Source: Chryseobacterium camelliae (GTDB lineage Bacteria > Bacteroidota > Bacteroidia > Flavobacteriales > Weeksellaceae). Taken from it: a DNA stretch of 64,000 nt. The first letter of the stretch is position 1. Every line of letters starts with the position of its first letter. The stretch spans positions 1,302,001 through 1,366,000 of the forward strand of contig NZ_CP022986.1 of the NCBI RefSeq assembly GCF_002770595.1, read 5' to 3'. This document shows, in pieces, positions 33,983-43,184 of this stretch. Both the position numbers and the translations under genes were made by a program. A model generated the notes under the pieces. The model worked only from the letters and a program-made list of their open reading frames with translations. It did no database searches and was not told the DNA's origin.

Positions 33983-35035
33983 ATGATACAATCTACAGCA
34001 GTCTTTCTTTTATTCTTTATTATGAATCTGGCTTGGATTAGGGCAGAACAATTATATGTCAATCCCCGGACCGGCAACGACACCAATTCCGGAATGAAAA
34101 CTCAGCCGTTAAAGACGCTTTCCGAAGCAGCGAGACGTGTCAACCTCAATACAGCAAAGGAAGGAACAACAATCATCCTGTCAGAAGGCACTTATCTGTT
34201 AACCAGTACCGTCCTGTTTACTAATGATAAATACAGCGTTACCAACCGCCTGGTCATTCGCGCGGAAGTGATGCCTGATGATTTGGGATGGACGCCTAAA
34301 AATATGCCGATTATTATAACGGCTGTGCCTCCTGAGCCAGGCGTAGGCGGAGAAGAGGCCAAAGGCATACAGCCCGAGGTAAACCATGTAACTATTGAAG
34401 GTCTGAGGTTTACGGGCAGCCCGGATTATACCTATATCGACCACAATAATTTACGCCGTTCTTATCCTATCTGGCGCGACGGGAAAAGTCTGGATGACCT
34501 GCTGGTAACCCAGTGCCTGTTTGCAGGAAATATAGATGTGTTACCATTGCACGTAGGCGTGATAGCCAATGGTTATGGGCTGGTTATCGATCATTGTGTC
34601 TTTTTCAACTGCAAAATCCCTGTTGTTTTTTGGAAAAATGACGGAAAGACCGGCAGTCGGAGTGCTATGAGGCATTCTCTGGTGTATGGAGGGTATTTTT
34701 GTGGAGTATGGACCACACAGGGAACCAATGGAGATGATTTCGACTTTCATCACAATATCATTGCTAACACAAGTACGGTATGGATCAGGGAAAAAGGAAG
34801 CACGCGGCGGTATACAGGTTCAGACTGTATATTCAGCAACTACAACAAACTGGCTGGATATGGAAGTGGCCCTTTGAGCGACAGTGACACTACTTCTACA
34901 GATTTTCTTAACATGAAAAATGTAGAGACCACCGGAACAATAACCATCGAAAAAGATCAGAGTAAACGTAATTACCTCCAGCTGGCAGCAGGTTCGGCAG
35001 GTGAAGACTTAAATGCAGGACTTTTTAAAAAATGA
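33983..35035 (+). CDS. Secreted right-handed parallel beta-helix protein
   Basis: This 350-residue protein has a signal peptide (ending WIRAEQ) and the opening LYVNPRTGNDTNSGMKTQPLKTLSEAARRVN, typical of pectate-lyase-like beta-helix proteins (DUF1565 type). Repeating strand-turn units follow (VTIEGLRFTGS, LDDLLVTQCLFAGN, LVIDHCVFFNC, FDFHHNIIANT). It may bind or cleave an acidic polysaccharide; catalytic residues cannot be assigned. There is no C-terminal T9SS domain. It lies just after an AraC gene, a common sugar-utilisation layout. Confidence 0.72.
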   Translation: MIQSTAVFLLFFIMNLAWIRAEQLYVNPRTGNDTNSGMKTQPLKTLSEAARRVNLNTAKEGTTIILSEGTYLLTSTVLFTNDKYSVTNRLVIRAEVMPDDLGWTPKNMPIIITAVPPEPGVGGEEAKGIQPEVNHVTIEGLRFTGSPDYTYIDHNNLRRSYPIWRDGKSLDDLLVTQCLFAGNIDVLPLHVGVIANGYGLVIDHCVFFNCKIPVVFWKNDGKTGSRSAMRHSLVYGGYFCGVWTTQGTNGDDFDFHHNIIANTSTVWIREKGSTRRYTGSDCIFSNYNKLAGYGSGPLSDSDTTSTDFLNMKNVETTGTITIEKDQSKRNYLQLAAGSAGEDLNAGLFKK

Positions 35036-35080
35036 AATCAATAATCAGATCTGTATGGATCCTGTTGTCCTAAATAATAA

Positions 35081-35101
35081 GAACCTTCATGATGAAGGTT
35101 C
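35081..35101. terminator. Hairpin between convergent beta-helix and SRPBCC genes
   Basis: A perfect 9-bp stem GAACCTTCA/TGAAGGTTC with a TGA loop and only weak T-rich flanks serves either strand. Confidence 0.55.
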
Positions 35102-35104
35102 CTG

Positions 35105-35494
35105 TTATTTATAAGCTTCGATTTTATCGGTCAGCGTATTGATAAAATTCTGTAACGGCTTCTCTACCATCATCTTGATGAACGGATTGAATTTCCCTTC
35201 AAACAACATCTGTACTTCAGTCTGGTTTTCGCTCAAAGGTTTTAACGTCGCCGTGAGTGCAAAGTCCAGGCTTGAACTGGCAGATTTCAGCACCGCTTTT
35301 TCATCGGTTACTTCATCAATCTTCAGTGCAATTTCAGGCATGCCCTGTAAGCCGAATTTAAAGCCATCCTCCCAGGTTTCAAATTTCTGAAGGCCGTCCG
35401 GCATAAAGTTTTTATAATTTTCAGGTGATTTCAGTAATTCGGTTAATTCTTTAGATGATTTATTGACAATTATTTTTCGTCCTTCTAAATTCAT
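35105..35494 (-). CDS. SRPBCC-family (START-like) small protein
   Basis: This 129-residue protein has the helix-grip pattern of the SRPBCC/START superfamily: KSSKELTELLKSPENYKNFMPDG, several strands, then a long C-terminal helix (NPFIKMMVEKPLQNFINTLTDKIEAYK). Such small proteins bind hydrophobic ligands or act as cyclase-like enzymes; no ligand is evident. It is divergent from the Nudix gene, whose -7 box TATTTTTG sits at 35499-35506 just beyond this start. Confidence 0.8.
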   Translation of the reverse strand: MNLEGRKIIVNKSSKELTELLKSPENYKNFMPDGLQKFETWEDGFKFGLQGMPEIALKIDEVTDEKAVLKSASSSLDFALTATLKPLSENQTEVQMLFEGKFNPFIKMMVEKPLQNFINTLTDKIEAYK

Positions 35495-35529
35495 TTTTTA
35501 TTTTTGTATTTAATTCTTAATTCTTACAA

Positions 35530-36135
35530 ATGTATAAAGTTTTTGTGAACGAAAAAAAATTATTACTGTCTAAGCAGCCTGAAGCAATGGAAAAGAAGCT
35601 TAGCTACGAGAGTTTCACAACTTTAGAAATGGCGCTGGACCTTCTGGAGAACACTTCGGTAAAAGAGCTGAATGTATATGGTGAATCTATCGATGAAATC
35701 TGGGATGAGTTCCGCAAACTGTTCAGAATTATAGAAGCTGCCGGCGGTGTCGTGAATAACCCGGATGGCGAAATTCTCTTTATCAAAAGGCTCGGAAGGT
35801 GGGACCTTCCCAAAGGCAAAATGGAAAAAGGCGAATCCCGTGAAGAGTCTGCCGTACGTGAAATTGAAGAGGAAACGGGGTTACGCAATGTCAACCTTAT
35901 CCGGTTCATCAATACCACCTACCATGTCTATGTGGAAAGGAACGGTGAAAAGATCCTTAAATGTACCCACTGGTTCGAAATGAGCTTTAGCGGTGAAGAT
36001 ACGTCAACCCCTCAGATCGAGGAAGGCATCACGGAAGTAGCGTGGAAAAATGCCCGACAGATCGAAAGCGAGGTTTTCCCAAGCACTTTTCAGAACATCA
36101 AACTTATTATCGAGGAATTCCGGAACCTGGATTAA
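35530..36135 (+). CDS. Nudix hydrolase
   Basis: This 201-residue protein carries the Nudix box GKMEKGESREESAVREIEEETGL at about 96-118 (G-x5-E-x7-REUxEExGU), the magnesium-binding catalytic helix. An extra N-terminal domain of about 60 residues precedes it. Substrates in the family are nucleoside diphosphates linked to another moiety; specificity cannot be told. Its stop overlaps that of murF by four bases (tail to tail). The promoter is a TATTTTTG box at 35499-35506. Confidence 0.9.
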   Translation: MYKVFVNEKKLLLSKQPEAMEKKLSYESFTTLEMALDLLENTSVKELNVYGESIDEIWDEFRKLFRIIEAAGGVVNNPDGEILFIKRLGRWDLPKGKMEKGESREESAVREIEEETGLRNVNLIRFINTTYHVYVERNGEKILKCTHWFEMSFSGEDTSTPQIEEGITEVAWKNARQIESEVFPSTFQNIKLIIEEFRNLD

Positions 36136-37403
36136 ATGAGATCTGCCGCCTTTTCAAGGGCAATTCCGCGGGAAGCTTTCAGAAGGATATTCTCCGACCG
36201 GACAGGATGTTCTTTTAAATAGTCCATCAGTTCCGCCGTGCTTTCAAAAGCTTCGGTATCCTGATTAACGGTTCTGAAGTTTTTCCCTACGGTAATGACC
36301 TGGTCAAAGCCAAGCTGACGGGCCAGTTCCAGGATGCCAAGGTGCTCTTCTTCGCTCTCCTCTCCCAGTTCCAGCATATCTCCGATGATGATCGTCTTGC
36401 TGCCTTCAAAAGTAATGAAGTTCTGCAGCGATGCTGCCATGGAGCTCGGATTGGCATTATAGGTATCCATCACCAGTGTTTTACCCGGTCTTTTAACGAT
36501 CTGTGAACGCATATTGGTGGGTGTATAGCTTTCCACAGCTTCTTTGATATTTTCAAAATCAATCCCGAAATGCAATCCCAGGGCGGCGGCGGCACATAAG
36601 TTGGTAAAATTATAAATACCGGTGAGTTTGGAAACTGCTTGGATTCCCTGATATTGAAGGCCAACGAACTGCTCCTGAGTCATCAGATCAAATCTATAGT
36701 CTGAATTTTCTGTTCCGAATGTGATCCTGTGGGCATATCCTTCCGTTTTTTCTTTCTGAATGGCATCATCCTCATTGACGAGAATGGTCTTTTGATGACT
36801 CTTAAGATAATCATACAGCTCAGATTTACCTTTAATTACCCCTTCAAATCCCCCGAAACCCTCCAAGTGGGCTTTACCGAAATTGGTGATATACCCGAAA
36901 TCCGGCTGTGCAATGCTGCACAGAAGCTCTATTTCCTTCTGGTGGTTGGCTCCCATTTCAATGACGGCCATTTCATGTTCCGGCTTTATGGAAAGCAGGG
37001 TTAAGGGAACCCCGATATGGTTGTTCAGGTTTCCGGATGTATACTGTACGTTGAATTTTTGGGAAAGTACGGCATGAATGAGCTCTTTGGTCGTGGTTTT
37101 TCCGTTGCTGCCTGTAAGCCCGATGACAGGAATGTCCAGCTGATGCCGGTGGTAAACGGCCAATGCCTGTAAAAATTCCAGTGTAGAAGGAACATAATAT
37201 ATATTCCGCTCAGTGTTTTCAAACTGCTGCTGTTCCACAATAACAGCTATAGCACCAGCATCAACAGCTTTTTCTGCGTGTTCAGCCGCATTGAAATTCT
37301 CACCTGAGAAAGCAAAGAAAATGTCGCCCTGCTCTATTTTCCTGCTGTCTATGGTTACCTTTCCGGACTGTAGAAATAACGGATAAAACTGTTCTGCATT
37401 CAT
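36132..37403 (-). CDS. murF: UDP-N-acetylmuramoyl-tripeptide--D-Ala-D-Ala ligase
   Basis: This 423-residue cytoplasmic enzyme adds D-Ala-D-Ala to the growing peptidoglycan precursor. It has the MurF N-terminal domain (about 1-75), the central ATPase domain with GLTGSNGKTTTKELIHAVL and NLNNHIGVPLTLL, and the C-terminal domain with VMDTYNANPSSMAASLQNF. It lies next to gldJ, an order seen in other flavobacteria, but a terminator separates the two. Confidence 0.95.
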   Translation of the reverse strand: MNAEQFYPLFLQSGKVTIDSRKIEQGDIFFAFSGENFNAAEHAEKAVDAGAIAVIVEQQQFENTERNIYYVPSTLEFLQALAVYHRHQLDIPVIGLTGSNGKTTTKELIHAVLSQKFNVQYTSGNLNNHIGVPLTLLSIKPEHEMAVIEMGANHQKEIELLCSIAQPDFGYITNFGKAHLEGFGGFEGVIKGKSELYDYLKSHQKTILVNEDDAIQKEKTEGYAHRITFGTENSDYRFDLMTQEQFVGLQYQGIQAVSKLTGIYNFTNLCAAAALGLHFGIDFENIKEAVESYTPTNMRSQIVKRPGKTLVMDTYNANPSSMAASLQNFITFEGSKTIIIGDMLELGEESEEEHLGILELARQLGFDQVITVGKNFRTVNQDTEAFESTAELMDYLKEHPVRSENILLKASRGIALEKAADLI

Positions 37404-37410
37404 GGGTCAA

Positions 37411-37447
37411 AAATAAAAAACCTTCCGGAAATCCGGAAGGTTTTTCA
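37411..37447. terminator. Bidirectional terminator between gldJ and murF
   Basis: The stem CCTTCCGGA/TCCGGAAGG (37421-37440) has A-tracts on the left and T-tracts on the right, so it works on both strands. It lies just after the gldJ stop on the minus strand. Confidence 0.85.
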
Positions 37448-37464
37448 TAAGTATTTTGATAATA

Positions 37465-39060
37465 TTATCTTCTCGTTCTATTCTTGTCATTCGTCATTGC
37501 ATCCTGAGCGACACGGAAACCGATCCAGCCATACGCTTTATTCTGGTCTTTATATCTTCTCTGACCCGGATCCAGCCAGTAAGCCGTATCCTGCCAAGAA
37601 CCTCCTTTGATCACTCTGATGTCGTTAGACATCGCTGAAGTTCTGTTTTTAGTATCTTTCTGTAACACTACTTTTCCGCTTCCGTCTACGATGAACCTTC
37701 TCTGCGGAGCATTGTACATGTCAAAAGAGGCAGAAGAATCTGATGCTCTGTAGTACTCAAGAGAAGACTGTCTGTCTCCGTCTCTGTAGTTTCTGAAGTC
37801 AGCGATAGTCTGTCTTTCAAACTGGCCAGGCAGGTTTCTGTAAACCAGTCTTCCGTCATCAAGCGTATCATATTTGATGCTGCTTTCGTCTACCATCTTG
37901 TAAGTACCGTCACCGTTTCTTACGATAGCCTGAGGCATGTTTCCTCTGTAGTAGTTGAAGTCGCTGAAATCTTCATCGATGATCGGTCTGTATACATCGG
38001 CAGTCCATTCAGAAACGTTTCCGTACATCCCATAGATTCCCAGGTCATTGGAAGGATATTTTCTTACGTCCGAAGTCCTTGCAGACCCGTCGTTTTTCCA
38101 TCCTGCAATACCGGAATAGTCACCGGTTCCCATTTTGAAGTTTTCAAGGAACATGCCTTTATTTCTTCCTTTGGTCCCTCTTAACTGTTCGATTTCAGGC
38201 TTTTTACCTAAGTATTGGTTGTATTCTCTGTTTTTAGCCATACCCAAAGCTGCATATTCCCATTCAACTTCAGTAGGAAGTCTGAATTTGGTTACCATGG
38301 CAGCACTAGGTGCTCTGTTTGCAGCAAGGAGCCTTTGGTTGGTCGTTTTCATACCGGTTCTCTGCTGCAGTCTTTTTTCATTGATATATCCCTGAATTTC
38401 AGGATCGTTCGACTTGAATTTATCCATATTGAAAGCCGTACCTCCCTGGTTGTTGGATTCGTTCATGTACAGGTCTTTTGCAATGATACCAGCCTGCATA
38501 AGGGCTTTTTCATTGGCTCTGTCTGTAAGCCACTCACAGTATCTGTTCGCCTGTGTCCATGAAACTCCCACTACCGGATAGTAATCAAATTCCGGAGAAC
38601 GGAAGTAGGTTTCGTTGTAATCGTTTCTGGATAGTTTGTTGTCCCACAATAAAGTATCCGGTAAGGCACCGTTGTAGATTTCTTTAAAGCTTGGGTCACT
38701 TGGTGGGAATACATACTTCAACCATGTAAGGTATTCGCGGTATTCGTAGTTAGTAATTTCAGTTTCTCCGATAAAGAATGAACTTACCTGCATTCTGCGC
38801 GGCGAGTTATTCCAATCGTGCATAACATCATCTTTCACTAATCCCATTGTAAAAGTTCCACCTTCTACATATACCATTCCCGGCCACCCCTTCTGCTTTT
38901 GTTGCTTTCCTGCAAAAAACCAACCTTGTTTTTCGTTTGGTTTCCAACCTGTTTTGCTGACAAACTTCTTAGTACCGCCGCCATTATTAGATCCTCCGCA
39001 ACTGGTTAATGCAAGTGTAGAACTTAATGCAATTAATGAAAACAACTTTAGTTTTTTCAT
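37465..39060 (-). CDS. gldJ: Gliding motility lipoprotein GldJ
   Basis: This lipoprotein of about 531 residues belongs to the gliding/type IX secretion machinery. The start MKKLKLFSLIALSSTLALTSCGG gives a lipoprotein signal. The body is a formylglycine-generating-enzyme-like (SUMF1) domain with FTMGLVKDDVMHDWNNSPRRMQVSSFFIGETEITNYEYREYL, PVVGVSWTQANRYCEWL, FRLPTEVEWEYAALG, GIYGMYGNVSEWTADVY and the ending WIGFRVAQD, as in GldJ/GldK. The family has lost the copper Cys chemistry of true FGE, so a structural role is expected. I use the ATG at 39060. It is divergent from porU. Confidence 0.94.
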   Translation of the reverse strand: MKKLKLFSLIALSSTLALTSCGGSNNGGGTKKFVSKTGWKPNEKQGWFFAGKQQKQKGWPGMVYVEGGTFTMGLVKDDVMHDWNNSPRRMQVSSFFIGETEITNYEYREYLTWLKYVFPPSDPSFKEIYNGALPDTLLWDNKLSRNDYNETYFRSPEFDYYPVVGVSWTQANRYCEWLTDRANEKALMQAGIIAKDLYMNESNNQGGTAFNMDKFKSNDPEIQGYINEKRLQQRTGMKTTNQRLLAANRAPSAAMVTKFRLPTEVEWEYAALGMAKNREYNQYLGKKPEIEQLRGTKGRNKGMFLENFKMGTGDYSGIAGWKNDGSARTSDVRKYPSNDLGIYGMYGNVSEWTADVYRPIIDEDFSDFNYYRGNMPQAIVRNGDGTYKMVDESSIKYDTLDDGRLVYRNLPGQFERQTIADFRNYRDGDRQSSLEYYRASDSSASFDMYNAPQRRFIVDGSGKVVLQKDTKNRTSAMSNDIRVIKGGSWQDTAYWLDPGQRRYKDQNKAYGWIGFRVAQDAMTNDKNRTRR

Positions 39061-39224
39061 AGTCGATATAAATATTTTCAAAGTACAAAGAAAAAATAAA
39101 TTATTCAATAAATCAAATAAAGATTTGATTTTTTTGAAAAACGTTGACAAATTAATTTTATTGTCTTATAATTTAATTCTAATATTTTCGTTTATTTTGT
39201 AATTTAGCAATTTCAATAACAAAC

Positions 39225-42200
39225 ATGAAACTGAAAATTACGTTTTTACTTCTAATAACTTCTGTATCAACACTTTGGGCCCAAAAAACCTCCATAGAAT
39301 GGGATGGCTCAAAAATTCAGGACTTCGGTGACACAAAACTCAATCTTCCTCATTTCAAAAACGAAGGTTTTTCTTACAGCCAAAATAACATTTTTATCGT
39401 AACAAAACAAAAGGTCGGAGAAAAGCAATTAAAAATTTCAAACCCATCCTGGGAGAGCGTTTCAACTAAAGACGTCTTTGAAATCCAGAAGGAGCTTTTA
39501 CCCGATCATGATATTGCGGATGTAGCGTATTATTACCTGGACGGGGAACGGTATGCCAGCATCAGCGTCTCTCTGTTCAAAAATGTAAGAGGAAGAATTC
39601 AGAGATTGTCTTCATTTGATATTTCTGAATCAGCCCAGTCCATTCCTTCCGGCAGTACGGCAAAGGTCGGGACGACCAACAATCCGCTGGCTTCCGGTAA
39701 TTTCTATAAAATCAAAGTAGATAAGTCAGGGATTTTTAAAATCACATCTCAGTTCCTGAGTGCCAATGGGATCAATCCTTCTTCGGTTAATCCTAAAAAT
39801 TTCAGGATTTACGGAAACGGGGGTGTCATGCTCCCTGAATACAACCAGGATGTTAAATACAGTGCATTGCAGGAAAATGCCATCCAGGTAGTGGGAGAAG
39901 ATGACGGTGTATGGAACGATAATGACTATGCTCTGTTCTATGCCCAGGGACCGGACGGCTACAACCTCTATAATTCTACCAACGGAAACGGTATCAAGAG
40001 ACATGATACGCGTAATGACAATACCGAGCACGTAAAAAACATCTATGAAGACTACGCTTATTATTATATTAATTTTGATAAAGGTGCCGGCAAAAGGGTG
40101 CCGGTTGCAGATGCCAATCTCCCTGCTACTCCGCTGATCACCCGGTACGACAATTACCAGTTCATCGATAATGATAAGAAGAACCTGATGAAGGTGGGCC
40201 GGTTATGGGTGGATGAAACGCCTTTTACAACAGCTAAAACAGTTACCTTCACTACCGGTTCTGCCATTCAGGGCGGTGACCTTATCCGTTACCGGGCCCA
40301 GGTGGTCGGCTACAAAGCCCAGCAAAACAGCATTGAATTTACCATTAACAATCAGAATACAACAACTATTGCTGTTCCGGCTAACGGTACCAATGTCAAT
40401 TATGATTTTTTTCCGGTACGCTACGACGGGGTCATTTCCAGCTTAAGCGGAAACCAGATTACCTTTAACCTGAATCCTAATATCAGCGTAAATCCGAACG
40501 GTACCTTTTACGTAGATTACCTGGAAGTACAATATAAGGATAACCTCAGCTTCAACGGTTCGCAGATGAATTTCAGGGATTTTTCTCTGGCAAGCGGTTC
40601 CAATACCTTATATGGGTTCAGCATTGCCAATGCCTCCGGTGTTGAACAGGTATGGGATGTCACCGACATCACCAATGCAACCCGGAAGGTAAACAAAGCA
40701 GGGAATAATGCAACATTCAGCTTCGGATATGCAGCAACCAACCAGAATTTCAATAATGAATTTGTGGCTTTTAAATCCGATGCTGCCTACAGCCCGCAGT
40801 TTGTAGGGAAAATCAACAACCAGAACCTTTCTGCCTTACAGAATGTAGACTACCTTATTATTACGGTTCCTGAAATGATGGGACAGGCCCAGAGGATGGC
40901 CAATTATCATCAGACGAAAAACAACTACAACGTTCAGATTGTTGATACGGATAAAATTTACAACGAATTCGGAAGCGGAAGCAGGGACCTGACAGCCATC
41001 AGGGATTTTGTAACCAGGCTGAATACTCCGGCGGGAACCCTGAAATATGTCCTTATTTTAGGTGATACGTCGTATGACTATAAAAACAGGATCTCCGGGA
41101 ATACCAATGTGGTATCAAGCTACGAAAGTGAGGAATCAGGGGATTTTGTAAGCTCTTTTGTTACGGACGACTATATTGTAATGACGCAGCCGCAGACTTC
41201 TGTGTACATCGTCAACAACCTTCCGGACCTTCCAATAGGCAGGATTCCCGCTGCCAACGTGACGGAAGCCGGGAATATGATAGATAAGACCCTGGCTTAT
41301 TATAACTCCCTTTCCGGACAGTCTACTCCTTTCGGGGAATGGAGGATGAAGCTTGACTTTGTAGCGGATGATGATAATGATGGCGGAGTTCCTTTCCATA
41401 CCGTAATGAACAATTCGCTGGTCAGTATTTTTGAACAGCCTACCAATACCAGTCTTAAGGAATACAATATCAGGAAACTGTATCTTGATGCTTTCCAGGC
41501 CCAGAGTACGGCTGGAGGACAGCGTTTTCCACAGGTCAACCAGGCAATATCCAATGATATCGGAAACAGCCTGTACCTGTTCTACTTCGGGCACGGAGGG
41601 ATCAACGGATGGGCACAGGAAAGGGTTTTAACGCTGGATGAAATCCAGAATGCCAATAATTTCACCAATGTATACAGCAGGTTCCCTTTTGTATCTACGA
41701 TTACATGTGAGTTCACACTTTGGGATGATCCGGAAACTGCTTCTGCGGGGGAACAGTTCATCAAGCTGAAGCAGGGAGGACCTGCGATGATGATCACCTC
41801 CAGCCGGGCGATTGCCGTGGGATACGGAATTGATTTCACCAACCTGTATACCCAGAACATCTTTAAACTGACGAATGATGATTTCGATACTTTAGGCTAT
41901 GCTCACCTGAATGCCAAAAAACAGAGGGGAAGCGATGGAAACCACCTGAAAGTAAACCTTCTGGGCGACCCTGCCATGAAACTCAGCCGTCCTAAAAGAC
42001 TTTTGGTGATTGATAATATAGAAACCCCTGTTCCGGGACTGATCCGGGGGCTGGATTTTGTGAAGATCAAGGGACACATCAACAATAACAACGGAACCAT
42101 CAACACCGGCTTCAACGGCCGCGTGGTCATCAACATCTTCGATAAAAGGCTGAACAAGACGACGCTGAATAATGACGGAGACCTTACTCCGGTCCTTCAA

Positions 42201-43124
42201 TATACCGAAGAAGGAAGTGCGATTGTAAAGGCTTCCGGTATGGCGGTAAACGGAGTGTTTACCATAGAGTTTTATGTACCGAAGGACATCAATTATGCTG
42301 TAGGCCAGGGAAGGATCCTGGGATATGCAGACAACAAATCTTCTGATGTATTCAATAATATGTCTGTACAGGTAGGAGACATCAACCCTAACGGAATTAA
42401 TGACAACCAGCCGCCTAAGGTAAAACTCTATATGAACAACACGAATTTCGCAGACGGCGGAATTACCGATCAGAACCCTACCCTGCTGGCGTGCATCACA
42501 GATGACACCGGGATCAACTCTACGGGTTCAGGAGTGGGACATGATATTACCGTATACCTTGACGGGCAGATTATCAACACGATTGTCCTGAATGATTTCT
42601 ATACCTCAGGAGAAGGAAACGGATGCCTGAGCCCGAGCCTGGCAGACTATCAGAAAGGGAATGTAACCTACCCTTTCAGGAATTTAGCCTTAGGCCAGCA
42701 CCAGCTTACCTTTAAAGTTTGGGACATCAACAATAATTCGAGCTCTGCTACGTTAAATTTTGAAGTTAAGGATGAAGCGGACCAGCACCTGGCCATCAAC
42801 CGCCCGCTGAACTGGCCTAATCCTTTTACCAATAAAACGTACATCCAGTTTGAGCATAACTGTGATGATATCCTGGATGTGAATGTCCAGATCTATACCA
42901 TTACCGGAAAACTGGTGAAGACCATATCCCAGGCTGTGATGGCAGAACCCTTCCTGCAGGGCTTCAGAACGCCAAGGCAGGCCATTGAATGGGACGGTAG
43001 AGATGATTTTGGATCAACCGTAGCAAAAGGTACGTATATTTTTAAGATATTTGCAAAAAGTCAGAATCAGGAAAAATGCAAAGGAAGTGCTACAGCTGTA
43101 GAAAAAATGGTACTTTTGAAATAA
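39225..43124 (+). CDS. porU: Type IX secretion system sortase PorU
   Basis: This 1299-residue protein has a signal peptide (ending TLWAQ) and the C25 gingipain-like catalytic domain. The catalytic His is H790 in YFGHGGINGWAQERVL and the Cys is C828 in STITCEFTLWDDP. A C-terminal T9SS-like immunoglobulin-type domain follows (WPNPFTNKTYIQFEH through GTYIFKIFAKS). PorU cuts the C-terminal signal of secreted proteins at the outer membrane and attaches them to the surface. It is followed 60 bases on by porV, its outer-membrane partner. Confidence 0.95.
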   Translation: MKLKITFLLLITSVSTLWAQKTSIEWDGSKIQDFGDTKLNLPHFKNEGFSYSQNNIFIVTKQKVGEKQLKISNPSWESVSTKDVFEIQKELLPDHDIADVAYYYLDGERYASISVSLFKNVRGRIQRLSSFDISESAQSIPSGSTAKVGTTNNPLASGNFYKIKVDKSGIFKITSQFLSANGINPSSVNPKNFRIYGNGGVMLPEYNQDVKYSALQENAIQVVGEDDGVWNDNDYALFYAQGPDGYNLYNSTNGNGIKRHDTRNDNTEHVKNIYEDYAYYYINFDKGAGKRVPVADANLPATPLITRYDNYQFIDNDKKNLMKVGRLWVDETPFTTAKTVTFTTGSAIQGGDLIRYRAQVVGYKAQQNSIEFTINNQNTTTIAVPANGTNVNYDFFPVRYDGVISSLSGNQITFNLNPNISVNPNGTFYVDYLEVQYKDNLSFNGSQMNFRDFSLASGSNTLYGFSIANASGVEQVWDVTDITNATRKVNKAGNNATFSFGYAATNQNFNNEFVAFKSDAAYSPQFVGKINNQNLSALQNVDYLIITVPEMMGQAQRMANYHQTKNNYNVQIVDTDKIYNEFGSGSRDLTAIRDFVTRLNTPAGTLKYVLILGDTSYDYKNRISGNTNVVSSYESEESGDFVSSFVTDDYIVMTQPQTSVYIVNNLPDLPIGRIPAANVTEAGNMIDKTLAYYNSLSGQSTPFGEWRMKLDFVADDDNDGGVPFHTVMNNSLVSIFEQPTNTSLKEYNIRKLYLDAFQAQSTAGGQRFPQVNQAISNDIGNSLYLFYFGHGGINGWAQERVLTLDEIQNANNFTNVYSRFPFVSTITCEFTLWDDPETASAGEQFIKLKQGGPAMMITSSRAIAVGYGIDFTNLYTQNIFKLTNDDFDTLGYAHLNAKKQRGSDGNHLKVNLLGDPAMKLSRPKRLLVIDNIETPVPGLIRGLDFVKIKGHINNNNGTINTGFNGRVVINIFDKRLNKTTLNNDGDLTPVLQYTEEGSAIVKASGMAVNGVFTIEFYVPKDINYAVGQGRILGYADNKSSDVFNNMSVQVGDINPNGINDNQPPKVKLYMNNTNFADGGITDQNPTLLACITDDTGINSTGSGVGHDITVYLDGQIINTIVLNDFYTSGEGNGCLSPSLADYQKGNVTYPFRNLALGQHQLTFKVWDINNNSSSATLNFEVKDEADQHLAINRPLNWPNPFTNKTYIQFEHNCDDILDVNVQIYTITGKLVKTISQAVMAEPFLQGFRTPRQAIEWDGRDDFGSTVAKGTYIFKIFAKSQNQEKCKGSATAVEKMVLLK

Positions 43125-43184
43125 TTTAAAATAATAATAGTTAAGAATAATTATAAAAGACTGATAATATATAAAAGACAACAT

